A DNA stretch of 64,000 nucleotides from contig JBKQMG010000217.1 of assembly GCA_052146815.1 (NCBI GenBank), forward strand, positions 1-64,000, written 5' to 3'. The notes below the pieces were generated by a model. It ran no database searches and was not told the DNA's origin. It was given only the letters and a program-made list of their open reading frames with translations. The stretch is from DATJZH01 sp052146815 (GTDB lineage Bacteria; Actinomycetota; Actinomycetes; Streptosporangiales; Streptosporangiaceae). Below are positions 44,035-51,508 of the stretch, piece after piece; position 1 is the first letter of the stretch; every line of letters begins with the position of its first letter. The position numbers and the translations under genes were made by a program.

Positions 44035-44382
44035 ATGAACGCGATCCAGGGGATCGACCCCGCCGTCCCGCCCAGCGGCACCGGCTGCGTCGAGTGCGAC
44101 GCGGCCGGCGGCTGGTGGCTGCATCTGCGCCGGTGCGCTCAGTGCGGGCACATCGGCTGCTGCGACACTTCCCCCGCTCAGCATGCGACAGCGCATTTCC
44201 AGGCCACCGGGCACCCGTTCATCCGCAGCTTCGAGCCGGGCGAATCGTGGTTCTACAGCTACGAGACGCAGGACACCTACGAAGGCCCGCACCTGGCGCC
44301 CCCTGAGCACCATCCGCTCGACCAGCCGGTGCCGGGCCCCGCGGGCCGGGTCCCGCCGGACTGGCAGCTGCACCTGCACTAG
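44035..44382 (+). CDS. UBP-type zinc-finger protein
   Basis: A 115-aa protein. C18-x2-C21, then RRCAQCGHIGCCDTSPAQHA with C34, C37, C42 and C43, and downstream histidines in QHATAHFQATGHPFIRS match the zinc ligands of the ZnF_UBP fold, which in eukaryotes binds the C-terminal Gly-Gly of ubiquitin. The tail (ESWFYSYETQDTYEGPHLAP) is also conserved in bacterial members, as I recall. RBS CAGGAG precedes ATG 44035. It completes the cassette with the receiver-flavoprotein and the kinase. In a bacterium without ubiquitin, the likely ligand is a free C-terminus of another small protein or a partner of the kinase. Confidence 0.85.
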   Translation: MNAIQGIDPAVPPSGTGCVECDAAGGWWLHLRRCAQCGHIGCCDTSPAQHATAHFQATGHPFIRSFEPGESWFYSYETQDTYEGPHLAPPEHHPLDQPVPGPAGRVPPDWQLHLH

Positions 44383-45317
44383 CCGGCCGGCGCGCCCGCT
44401 ACCGCCCCGCGGGCACCCAGCCTGATCTGAAGCTCGCGGCGCTGCTCGGCCCGCAGGACTGACAGGCGCAAGGCAGTCCCGGCGGCGGCGCCCGCGAGGA
44501 CCTCCGCGAGCGCGATCACGCTGTGCACAGGCTGCTCGCTGACCGCGGTGATCAGGTCGCCCTGGCGCAGGCCGGCGGCGGCCGCGGGGGTGCCCGGCAG
44601 CGGCGGCGCGGCGACCAGCAGCCCCGGCGGGTCGGACAGCCCCACCGCGGCCCGGCGGGTCCGCGCCACGTGAGCCGGGAACAGCGCCGCGCCGAGGCCG
44701 GGCACGATCTGCGGCCTGGTGTCCTCGAAGGATGCGAGCAGCCGCTGCAGCAGGGCGGCCAGCCCCGCCCGCTCCGCCGGGCTGAGGGCCGACAGCAGAC
44801 GGTCCTCGTTGGCCAGGTGCACGGGCGCGATCTCGTCGAACAGGCGCAGGCCCTCAGCGGTAAGCCGGACCAGCTGCGCCCGGCGGTCACCAGGGGCAGC
44901 CTCGCGGGTGACGACGCCGCGGCTGACCAGGCGGTCGACCCGGACGCTGACCGTGCCCGAGGTGAGGCCGAGCTGCGCGATCAGCCGGGCCTGCGGCAGG
45001 CAGCAGGGCGCTCCGGCCCGGCGCAGGGTCACGATGACCGCGAAGTCCGCCGCCGTCAGGTCGTAGCGATCGAAGACCTGCTGCAGCCCGGTATCAAGGT
45101 GGGCACGCACCCGCGCAAGCCGCGTCGCGATCCCCACGGGCGAGAAATCCAGGTCCGGTCGCTCCCTGGCCCAGTCCTGCAGCAGCGCCGCGACCGAGTC
45201 CCCGGCCGGCTCATCCCCGGCAGGCCCGTTCCGGCCCGCCACCGCATCCGCTCCGTCCGCCGGCTCCCCCGCGGGGAACGCCGGCGCCCCTGCGGCTGGA
45301 TCCCCGGCGGCGGCCAT
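44379..45317 (-). CDS. MarR-family regulator with C-terminal PDZ domain
   Basis: A 312-aa protein. Residues 1-45 are a Gly/Ala/Pro tail. Residues ~60-200 are a MarR fold: DLTAADFAVIVTLRRAGAPC, ARLIAQLGLTSGTVSVRVDR, wing EAAPGDRRAQLVRLT. Residues ~228-305 form a PDZ domain: GLLVAAPPLPGTPAAAAGLR, QGDLITAVSEQPVHSVIALA, and a closing strand RRELQIRLG. PDZ domains bind C-terminal peptides and are normally found on proteases, so attachment to a cytoplasmic repressor suggests peptide sensing. Its 3' end overlaps the UBP zinc-finger gene by 4 bp on the opposite strand. It diverges from an NADP reductase-like gene. Confidence 0.8.
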   Translation of the reverse strand: MAAAGDPAAGAPAFPAGEPADGADAVAGRNGPAGDEPAGDSVAALLQDWARERPDLDFSPVGIATRLARVRAHLDTGLQQVFDRYDLTAADFAVIVTLRRAGAPCCLPQARLIAQLGLTSGTVSVRVDRLVSRGVVTREAAPGDRRAQLVRLTAEGLRLFDEIAPVHLANEDRLLSALSPAERAGLAALLQRLLASFEDTRPQIVPGLGAALFPAHVARTRRAAVGLSDPPGLLVAAPPLPGTPAAAAGLRQGDLITAVSEQPVHSVIALAEVLAGAAAGTALRLSVLRAEQRRELQIRLGARGAVAGAPAG

Positions 45318-45347
45318 CTCGCCATGGTAGCCAGTACGCCGGGATAG

Positions 45348-45360
45348 TTTCTGCGAGAAA
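45348..45360. promoter_or_regulatory. Inverted repeat in the MarR-PDZ / reductase divergent region
   Basis: TTTCT-GCG-AGAAA is a perfect 5-3-5 inverted repeat within an AT-richer stretch between the two divergent genes, followed by TTGGATTCAA at 45365-45374. Either could be the MarR-PDZ operator. Confidence 0.4.
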
Positions 45361-45485
45361 ACCGTTTGGATTCAAGCGTTCGACTAGTATCCTGCCCAAG
45401 GGGCAGAGCCAGAGGAGCGCCGCATGCGTCTGACGCAGATCGCTGGAACGGCCGGGAGCAGTCCGGCCGGGCCGGACTCGGCGCG

Positions 45486-46082
45486 ATGAAAGTCGCCGTC
45501 ATCGGCACCGGGAACATCGGCGGCACTCTCGGCCGCGCGTTCGCCGGCGCCGGCCACGACGTGACCTTCGGGTCGCGGTCTCCGGGTGATGACCAGGTCG
45601 CGCAGGGCACCGCGGCCCGCGTGTCGGACGTGGCGGGGGCGCTCGACGGCGCTGATGCGGTGGTCCTGGCCATCCCCGGTCCCGCTATCGACGGACTGCT
45701 CGCCGAGCACGCGCCGCTGCTCGCCGGCCGACTCGTGCTGGACGCCGCGAACCGTATCGGCGGCGGCGGCGGTCCGGCGAACAGCCACGGCCTGATCACC
45801 GCGAAGGCGCCGGGAGCCCGGTACGCGCGGGTCTTCAATTCCCTCGGCGTCGAGAACCTCGCCGATCCGCAGTTCGCCGACGGCCCTGCCGACATGTTCT
45901 TCTCCGCGCCCGCCGCCGACCGGGCGGCGGTCGAGGAGCTCATCACCGCGGTCGGACTGCGGCCGGTCTATCTGGGCGACGGCCAGCAGGAAGTGGTGGA
46001 CGGCGTCCTGCGCCTCTGGTTCGCCCTGGTCATGGGCCAGGGGCACAGCAGGCACATGGCCTTCCGGCTGCTGGAGCGCTGA
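45486..46082 (+). CDS. NADPH:F420 reductase-like / NAD(P)-binding oxidoreductase
   Basis: A 198-aa Rossmann protein beginning MKVAVIGTGNIGGTLGRAFA (dinucleotide-binding GxGNIG). TFGSRSP follows and serves NADP selectivity. Then come ADAVVLAIPGPAIDGLLAEH, ARVFNSLGVENLADP and DMFFSAPAADRAAVEELI, typical of the F420H2:NADP oxidoreductase (Fno)-like/YqhD-like family (COG2085). The ATG at 45486 is used since an N-terminal extension would precede the Rossmann strand with low-complexity sequence. Divergent from the MarR-PDZ regulator, which likely controls it. The true substrate (F420 or other) is open. Confidence 0.8.
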   Translation: MKVAVIGTGNIGGTLGRAFAGAGHDVTFGSRSPGDDQVAQGTAARVSDVAGALDGADAVVLAIPGPAIDGLLAEHAPLLAGRLVLDAANRIGGGGGPANSHGLITAKAPGARYARVFNSLGVENLADPQFADGPADMFFSAPAADRAAVEELITAVGLRPVYLGDGQQEVVDGVLRLWFALVMGQGHSRHMAFRLLER

Positions 46083-46106
46083 CCCGCCGGCCGGGGGCCC
46101 GGCGGG

Positions 46107-46526
46107 TCAGCCAGGCGTCTCGCTGAGCTCGAGCAGATGACCGTCCGGGTCGCGGAAGAAGCACCGGATCTCGTAGCCGTGATCGACGGGCGGAGTAAGG
46201 AACATCGCGCCGCGGGCCCGCAGGGTGTGGTAGGCGGCCCGGCAGTCGGGCACGCGGAAGGTCATCTCGGCGCTGACGCGGCCCGGGTCATCGCGCGGCG
46301 CGAAGGTCACGGCGGGCTTGTCCGCGGTCGGGCCGCCCGGCGTCACCAGCAGCAGCCAGGTCCCGGCCAGCGAGAAGACCGCGCTGGTGCCGCCGTACTC
46401 GCGGGTCAGCCCGGCGCCGACGACGTCGCGGTAGAAGCTCACGGCGCGGCCGAGTTCCGCGACCACCAGCAGGTGGGTCAGCTCCGCCGAGCCGGGGAAT
46501 TCCCCGCCGCCCCGGATGTCTGTCAT
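46107..46526 (-). CDS. VOC-superfamily (glyoxalase/bleomycin-resistance-like) protein
   Basis: A 139-aa protein from ATG 46526. LTHLLVVAELGRAVSFYRDV and DHGYEIRCFFRDPDGHLLEL (C-terminal metal-ligand Glu) define a single VOC unit of two beta-alpha-beta-beta-beta repeats. A metal site of His..Glu is likely. It is shared-promoter with a MarR gene transcribed the other way, with two identical inverted repeats between them, so MarR probably represses it. The substrate may be a toxic small molecule. Confidence 0.85.
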   Translation of the reverse strand: MTDIRGGGEFPGSAELTHLLVVAELGRAVSFYRDVVGAGLTREYGGTSAVFSLAGTWLLLVTPGGPTADKPAVTFAPRDDPGRVSAEMTFRVPDCRAAYHTLRARGAMFLTPPVDHGYEIRCFFRDPDGHLLELSETPG

Positions 46527-46541
46527 CGGCCCCTCCGGATA

Positions 46542-46556
46542 GTTGCTGATGGCAAC
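46542..46556. promoter_or_regulatory. MarR operator copy 1 (GTTGC-TGATG-GCAAC)
   Basis: A perfect 5-5-5 inverted repeat 16 bp upstream of the VOC start. It lies inside an 18-base direct repeat (TTGCTGATGGCAACGACC) that recurs 40 bp away. Confidence 0.65.
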
Positions 46557-46581
46557 GACCTGCGCCATGCTAGCGATGATG

Positions 46582-46600
46582 ATTGCTGATGGCAACGACC
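46582..46600. promoter_or_regulatory. MarR operator copy 2
   Basis: ATTGCTGATGGCAACGACC repeats the first operator with one changed base, 40 bp (about four helical turns) from it and 18 bp before the MarR start. A GCTAGC palindrome lies between them. Confidence 0.65.
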
Positions 46601-46618
46601 GGTGCGTAGGCTGGCCCC

Positions 46619-47161
46619 GTGAGCGCAGCAGCGGCGGGCCAGGTGGCGACCTGGCGAGCGGTGCTGGACGCGCAGAGCACGCTGATGAGGCTCTACGAAC
46701 GCGAACTGGCCCGCGACTGCGGCATCTCGCTGGCCTGGTACGACGTCCTCATTCACCTGGCCGAGGCACCGGACGGCACGATGCGGATGAACGAGCTCGC
46801 GGACTCACTACTGCTCAGCCGGTCCTGGCTGAGCAGGCGCGTCGACGCCATGCAGGCCGCGGGACTCGTCCGGCGCTGCCAGGCGGCCGACGACCGGCGC
46901 GGGGTCTGCGCCACGCTGACGAGCGAGGGGCGGCGCGTCCACCAGCAGGCCGACCGCTCGCACGCCCGGTCGATCCGCAACCATTTCTCCCGGTTCCTGG
47001 CCGTGACGGAAGCCGAGATCATCGAGGCATGCTTCCGGCGCATCGGGCAGCACGCACACGAGGCACTGCACGTGCCGGGCTACCCCGGCACCAAGGAGGG
47101 GAACTGCATTGACCGAGCCAGCCGAGACCCAGGGCGCCGACAGCCAGCCAGCTCAGGCTGA
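46619..47161 (+). CDS. MarR-family transcription regulator
   Basis: A 180-aa protein from GTG 46619. LYERELARDCGISLAWYDVL, MRMNELADSLLLSRSWLSRR (recognition helix) and the wing AADDRRGVCATLTSEGRR define MarR. The core ends around residue 160; the last ~20 residues run into the start of the next gene and may be incidental. The gene diverges from the VOC gene, and both promoters are covered by the twin GTTGC-N5-GCAAC repeats, so autorepression plus VOC control is likely. The following CDGSH gene begins inside its 3' end. Confidence 0.85.
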   Translation: MSAAAAGQVATWRAVLDAQSTLMRLYERELARDCGISLAWYDVLIHLAEAPDGTMRMNELADSLLLSRSWLSRRVDAMQAAGLVRRCQAADDRRGVCATLTSEGRRVHQQADRSHARSIRNHFSRFLAVTEAEIIEACFRRIGQHAHEALHVPGYPGTKEGNCIDRASRDPGRRQPASSG

Positions 47162-47843
47162 GCCTGCCGGCGACTCAGCCCGCATCACTGTCACGCCGGA
47201 CGGCCCCTACCTGGTCAGCGCGGGCGTGCCGGTGAACAGGCGCGCCATCGTCTACTCCGAGCACGGCGAGTCGATGACCTGGCAGACCAAGGCCGATCTC
47301 GGCGGCTCCGACGATGTGATGGCACTGTGCCGCTGCGGCGGGTCGGCCAGCAAGCCGTTCTGCGACGGCACGCATGCTCGTATCGGCTTCGACGGCACCG
47401 AGACCGCGCCTGTCACCAGTTACGGCGAGCGGGCCACCAGCTATCCGGGCAGCCAGGTCGAGGTCCGCGACGACCGGGGCATCTGCGAGCATGCCGGGTT
47501 CTGCGGCAACCGGCGCACCAATGTCTGGAAGATGGCCGGGGCGCCGGCCGACGAGGACAGCGTGCTGCGCGCCGAGATGATGAGCATGATCGAGCATTGC
47601 CCGTCCGGCGCGCTGACCTTCCGGCTGGGCGCTGGCGAGGCGGACATCGAGCCAGACCTGCGCGCCGAGGTGGGCGTCACCGAGGACGGGCCCTATTTCG
47701 TCACCGGCGGCATCCCGGTTGACCGCGCTGACGGCCAGCCCTTCGAGACCCGTAACCGTGTCACGCTGTGCCGGTGCGGCGCCTCGCAGAACAAGCCGCT
47801 CTGCGACGGCAGCCATAAGAAGGCCGGCTTCCGCGATGCGTGA
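47109..47843 (+). CDS. Double CDGSH iron-sulfur protein with central 4Fe-4S-like motif
   Basis: A 244-aa protein starting at TTG 47109, preceded by AAGGAGGGG. Two CDGSH motifs bracket the protein: CRCGGSASKPFCDGTH (~75-90) and CRCGASQNKPLCDGSH near the C-terminus. Each binds a [2Fe-2S] through three Cys and one His. In the centre, ICEHAGFCGNRR and later IEHCPSGALTF match the divergent Fer4_19-type mono-cluster domain. No start other than the TTG fits both the ribosome site and the family. Its 53-nt overlap with marR ties it to that regulator. Possible role: electron transfer or redox/NO sensing with the VOC enzyme. Confidence 0.85.
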   Translation: MTEPAETQGADSQPAQAEPAGDSARITVTPDGPYLVSAGVPVNRRAIVYSEHGESMTWQTKADLGGSDDVMALCRCGGSASKPFCDGTHARIGFDGTETAPVTSYGERATSYPGSQVEVRDDRGICEHAGFCGNRRTNVWKMAGAPADEDSVLRAEMMSMIEHCPSGALTFRLGAGEADIEPDLRAEVGVTEDGPYFVTGGIPVDRADGQPFETRNRVTLCRCGASQNKPLCDGSHKKAGFRDA

Positions 47844-47985
47844 ACCCCGGCTTCAAGGGGCGGCGAGCGACCTGCGCGCCCGGCCGACTCGCTGGCGGTG
47901 GGCAAGCCGTTAACGCGAAGAGTGAGGGGGTTCAGGGACCTCTAGCGTTACCTGATCATGAAAGCGCGCCCGTTTCGGCGGGTGG

Positions 47986-48573
47986 CTAATCCTGCCGCCC
48001 GCCGCCGTGGGCGCCATGTGCGCCGCTGCTTGCGCTGATGGCGTCCAGAAACCGCATCGTCGCTGCTGTTGTCTCCTGTCGCCAGGCCAGCAGGATTGCG
48101 TCGAACCCGGGTCCGGCGGCTCGCTCGGCCGCGACGGCCTCGGCGATCGGCGCGAGCGCGGCCTTCTGCCTCGCCAGCAGCGCACGCGGGTCGCTGCCGA
48201 GGCGGTCGAGCAGGGCCAGCTTGAGCAGCAAGTGAGAGCGCACGTCACGGACATGCCCCACCGGGGCGGCAAGCCATGCGCGGACCGACTCCCGGCCCAG
48301 CGGGGTGACGGCATAGACAGTTCGCAACGGGCCGCGGCCTGCCTCAACGGCGTCAGGACTCACCATTCCGGCGTCGACCAGACGGCCGAGGGCCCGGTAG
48401 ACGACCGGGCGGGGGATCTGCCAGACCCGTCCGAGTTCCCCGCCGGGCGCAGTGAGCGCGGCGATGGCGAACCCGTGGGCGGGCCGCTCGCTGACGACCG
48501 CGAGCACAGTCCACTCGGCTAGCGACAGTGAAGGGCCCTCGCGCACGGGTCTGAGCGTACTGATCCTGACCAT
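47986..48573 (-). CDS. PadR-family transcription regulator
   Basis: A 195-aa protein from ATG 48573. LSLAEWTVLAVVSERPAHGF and WQIPRPVVYRALGRLVDAGM form the PadR winged helix. The C-terminal PadR_C-like helices (SHLLLKLALLDRLGSDPRAL) mediate dimerisation. Upstream in-frame sequence is Arg-rich, hence this start. It diverges from the MucR-like zinc-finger gene across 135 bp. The ligand and targets are unknown. Confidence 0.85.
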   Translation of the reverse strand: MVRISTLRPVREGPSLSLAEWTVLAVVSERPAHGFAIAALTAPGGELGRVWQIPRPVVYRALGRLVDAGMVSPDAVEAGRGPLRTVYAVTPLGRESVRAWLAAPVGHVRDVRSHLLLKLALLDRLGSDPRALLARQKAALAPIAEAVAAERAAGPGFDAILLAWRQETTAATMRFLDAISASSGAHGAHGGGRQD

Positions 48574-48709
48574 TGTCAGGGGGCGGCGGCCCACGCGGGG
48601 CCCCCGCGGCCTGCGGCCGCCTCGGCGAGCCGTGAGCGGCGAGCGGCCGTGACGGATACCGGGCCCGCCTGTAGTCTCATTGTGACTAGTTAGCTCCGGG
48701 AGGCCGGTG

Positions 48710-49819
48710 ATGTCCGCCGAACTGATCAGCCTTGCAGCGGCGCGGCGACCCGCCCGCCGGACCAGGGCAGGCAGGGCGCCCGGCCGCGCTGTGCGGCCGG
48801 TCGTCGGGGCACTGCCGGACGGCACTGCCTGTTACGCGCCGGTCGGCGAGATCGTGATCACCGATGATGCGCAGGTGATCTGCCACCTGTGCGGCCGGGC
48901 GCTGCGCTCGGTCACCGCGCACCTGAAGGCGCACGGCTGGACCAAGGACGCTTATTGCGAGGCGTTCGGCCTGGAACGCGGCCAGTCTCTGGAAGGGCCC
49001 GAAACCCGCAAGCTGCGGGCCGCCGCGTTCGGCGCCCGGCTCATTTTCGATCCCGCGATCCGGCAGGGCAGCGCCGCGGGGCGGCAGCGCGCCCGTTCGG
49101 GCGATCTCGGCCGCGAAGCCGCTTCCGCCTCTTGCGGGCGCCCGATACCCGAACAGCGGCGCAGGAAAGCCATGCGTGCTCTCGGCGCCGTGTCGCCGGA
49201 CGCCGTCGCCAGGGCCAACTCCGCGCGCGCCCAGCGACACCGGGCGGCGGTCGGCGACGCCATCGCGCAGCGCTTCGGCTACGCCGATCTCGGGGCCTTC
49301 GTCCTCGCTCGCGTCGCCGGGGGCACCAGCCTCGCCGCGGTCAGCCGGGAGGCCGGGCTGCATAAAGACCGGCTCTCACGTCACCTGGCCAGCATCGACC
49401 CGGCCGCGGCCGCCGCCGCGCGCCGGTCACGGCCGGACGCGCATGACCTCACGTGGCTGCCCGCAGTACGGCGCCTCGGCTTCACCGACGTGCCGGGGTA
49501 CCTGCGCACCCGGCACGAGGTCCAGCATTGGACGGTCGCCGCGATCGGCGCGGAGGTGGGCATGTCCCACCACGCCGTCGAGTCCGCGCTGCGCCGCCAT
49601 CAGGTGGCCAGGATGCGGCACGCCGCGCGGCGGCATGCCGCTGCCCGGTGCGCCGCGGAGGTGGCGCGGCGTCTCGGCTTCGACAGCGTCGGCGACTACG
49701 TGAGCTGCCGGCGGGCCGCCGGCTGGACCTGGCAGGCGATGGCGCAGGAAGCCGGCCAGCCGCAGTCCTGGCTGCGCCGGCACGCTGTGTCGATGGCTAC
49801 GGCGCCGCTGCCGCCCTAG
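48710..49819 (+). CDS. MucR-like zinc-finger protein with three tandem HTH-like repeats
   Basis: A 369-aa protein; ATG 48710 follows CGGGAGG. Residues 56-90 hold a Ros/MucR-type zinc finger: C58-x2-C61...H71-x3-H75 in ICHLCGRALRSVTAHLKAHG, then WTKDAYCEAFGL. Three related ~40-residue units follow at about 188-226, 256-297 and 320-358. They share a pattern of RLGF-x2-(V/L)-x2-Y, Arg, G-x-(S/T)-(L/W), EAG and RH, resembling homeodomain-like/HTH repeats. MucR-type proteins are DNA-binding global regulators. Here the finger is combined with repeated DNA-contacting modules, which could read a long or repeated operator. The 3' end overlaps a GntR gene by 4 bp on the other strand. Function unknown. 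Confidence 0.65.
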   Translation: MSAELISLAAARRPARRTRAGRAPGRAVRPVVGALPDGTACYAPVGEIVITDDAQVICHLCGRALRSVTAHLKAHGWTKDAYCEAFGLERGQSLEGPETRKLRAAAFGARLIFDPAIRQGSAAGRQRARSGDLGREAASASCGRPIPEQRRRKAMRALGAVSPDAVARANSARAQRHRAAVGDAIAQRFGYADLGAFVLARVAGGTSLAAVSREAGLHKDRLSRHLASIDPAAAAAARRSRPDAHDLTWLPAVRRLGFTDVPGYLRTRHEVQHWTVAAIGAEVGMSHHAVESALRRHQVARMRHAARRHAAARCAAEVARRLGFDSVGDYVSCRRAAGWTWQAMAQEAGQPQSWLRRHAVSMATAPLPP

Positions 49820-50148
49820 TGGCGGACGTGCCCGTGCGGGCGGCCGGAATCGGGCGCGCGGCTGCGTCCCGGGCTCGGCGAGCCGGGCGCGCTGCCCCGG
49901 CTGGCGCCCGGCGGTGACTTGCTCGGCTGGACTACATAGGTCCCGCGTCCGGGCACCGTGTGCACCAGGCCGTCATCGATGAGCACCTTGATCGCGCGCC
50001 GCACCGTCCCGACCGCCAGGCCCGTCTCCTCGGTGAGGTTGGTGATCGAGGGAAGCACCGAGTCGATTTCACCCGAGACGATCCGCTCCCGCAGCAGCCG
50101 CGCAAGCTGCAGGTAGCTGTGCTCGGGCGAGCTCTCGTCGATCTTCAC
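49816..50148 (-). CDS. Short GntR-family regulator
   Basis: A 110-aa protein consisting of the GntR winged helix only: LQLARLLRERIVSGEIDSVL, ITNLTEETGLAVGTVRRAIK and the wing HTVPGRGTYVV. The tail is Ser/Pro/Gly/Arg-rich and has no effector domain. Such stand-alone GntR proteins (KorSA/Imp-like or YtrA-like) regulate conjugative and integrative elements in actinomycetes. It diverges from a small conserved gene at 50253. It could alternatively control the nucleoside operon that ends at 50570. Confidence 0.8.
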   Translation of the reverse strand: MKIDESSPEHSYLQLARLLRERIVSGEIDSVLPSITNLTEETGLAVGTVRRAIKVLIDDGLVHTVPGRGTYVVQPSKSPPGASRGSAPGSPSPGRSRAPDSGRPHGHVRH

Positions 50149-50252
50149 GCCGGTAACCTAACCGGCTGCGGCATGGGGAAACCAGACAAGGCAATGCCAG
50201 GCAATACTGACCAGTGCTTAGCATGGCTTGACATAGTTGTACACTCAGAGCC

Positions 50253-50510
50253 ATGGACGAGAACCTCGATGCAAGCGAGATCGCCAGGGAGTTCCCTGGC
50301 TGGGAGGCATGGCAGGGCATCAACCGGCTGTGGCACGCGCGGATCCGCGGCGCGACGCCGCCGGTCATGGTGCACGGCGAGGATCTGGTCGATTTACGTG
50401 ACCAGATCGTCGGCTACCAGTACCGCACTAAGGCCGGTCTTGAGCAGCCGGTCGTGCCAGCAGACCAAGAACAGCAGCCCACAACATCAGCAGAGAACAG
50501 CAGGTCATAA
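50253..50510 (+). CDS. Small conserved actinobacterial protein
   Basis: An 85-aa protein starting MDENLDASEIAREFPGWEAW. FPGWEAW..INRLWHARIRG followed by PPVMVHGEDLVDLRDQIVGY is a pattern I recall from small uncharacterised proteins beside GntR regulators in actinomycete genomes. TACACT at 50240-50245 is a -10-like box 7 bp before the ATG with no ribosome site, suggesting a leaderless transcript. The tail is Gln-rich. Function unknown. Confidence 0.6.
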   Translation: MDENLDASEIAREFPGWEAWQGINRLWHARIRGATPPVMVHGEDLVDLRDQIVGYQYRTKAGLEQPVVPADQEQQPTTSAENSRS

Positions 50511-50569
50511 GGGCGCACCACTGAGCGGCAGGCCTTAACCAGGAGACAGCCGGTCTCATCCGCCTGTCC

Positions 50570-51508
50570 TCACGTACCGTCGAGGAACTGCGTGAGCTCA
50601 GCCTCGGTCGGAGCGGTAGCAGGCCCGCGTCTGGTGACCGACAGCGCCGCCGCCGCGTTAGCCAGCCGGGCTGCGTCATGCCTGTCCCGGCCGCTGGCCA
50701 GCGCGGCGATGAAGGCACCCGTATGGGTATCGCCCGCCCCGCTGGTATCCACCGCCTCAGCAGGCATTCCGGGCACCCGGACCGGTGTGCCGTCGAACGT
50801 GGCGAGCAGGCAGCCGTCCGCTCCGGCGCGCACCAGCACGCCACCGCCTCGCAGTCGGGCCCGGCGTTTCAGCGCCCGGGCTGCCTCGGCCAGGTCGCGG
50901 GCACCGGTCAGCCCGACGGCCTCCGGCGCGGAGCAGGTAAGCCAGTCCGTTCCGGCCAGCACCGGGTCGAGGAACCCTGCTGGCAGGCTGCCGCCCAGCG
51001 GGCCGGGGTCGAAGAACACCACGCAGTCGTCGTCGAGCTGCGGCAGCCAGCCGAGCAGCGCGCTCCGGCTCGCCTCGTGCGCCAGGCTATAGCCGGACAG
51101 GTAGACCGCGTCGCGGCGACTGACCAGGGTGCCGGTCATGTCCTGCGCCGTCAGCAGCGCCTCAGCGCCGGGACTGGTCACGAAGGTCCGCTCGCCATCC
51201 GCGTCGACCAGGCTGATCACCAGGCCGGTGTCGGGGCTCGGCTTCGGCGCGTGCAGTACCGTGACGCCGGTCTCGCGCAGGGCGGCGAGTGCCAGCGAGG
51301 CGAACGGCCCGGTGCCGTAAGCCCCCGCATAGGCGACCGGCAGGCCGAGACGGGCCGCCGCCGCCATCACATTGAACCCGCCACCGGGCGTGACGAGCGC
51401 GGCGGAGGCCAGCACATCGCCGCCGCGTGGCGGCAGGGCAGGAATGTCGAGCACCACATCGACGACGACATTGCCGGTATGCAGCAGCCGGCCGAATCGG
51501 CGCATCAT
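50570..51508 (-). CDS. PfkB-family sugar/nucleoside kinase
   Basis: A 312-aa ribokinase-type enzyme. The substrate region has LPPRGGDVLASAALVTPGGG and FNVMAAAARLGLPVAYAGAY. The catalytic signature AEAVDTSGAGDTHTGAFIAA carries the base Asp in GAGD. Length is standard. It is the last gene of a unit with NCS1 permease, cysteine hydrolase and ADP-ribosylglycohydrolase genes, whose final frame overlaps its ATG. The product of a ribosyl-hydrolase, a ribose or ribosyl sugar, would be a fitting substrate. Confidence 0.9.
   Translation of the reverse strand: MMRRFGRLLHTGNVVVDVVLDIPALPPRGGDVLASAALVTPGGGFNVMAAAARLGLPVAYAGAYGTGPFASLALAALRETGVTVLHAPKPSPDTGLVISLVDADGERTFVTSPGAEALLTAQDMTGTLVSRRDAVYLSGYSLAHEASRSALLGWLPQLDDDCVVFFDPGPLGGSLPAGFLDPVLAGTDWLTCSAPEAVGLTGARDLAEAARALKRRARLRGGGVLVRAGADGCLLATFDGTPVRVPGMPAEAVDTSGAGDTHTGAFIAALASGRDRHDAARLANAAAALSVTRRGPATAPTEAELTQFLDGT

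Noticed and set aside
50228..50233. TTGACA as the -35 box of the gene at 50253
   Set aside because: A matching -10 17 bp later would overlap the start codon; TACACT at 50240 fits better as -10, with only a weak -35 further upstream.
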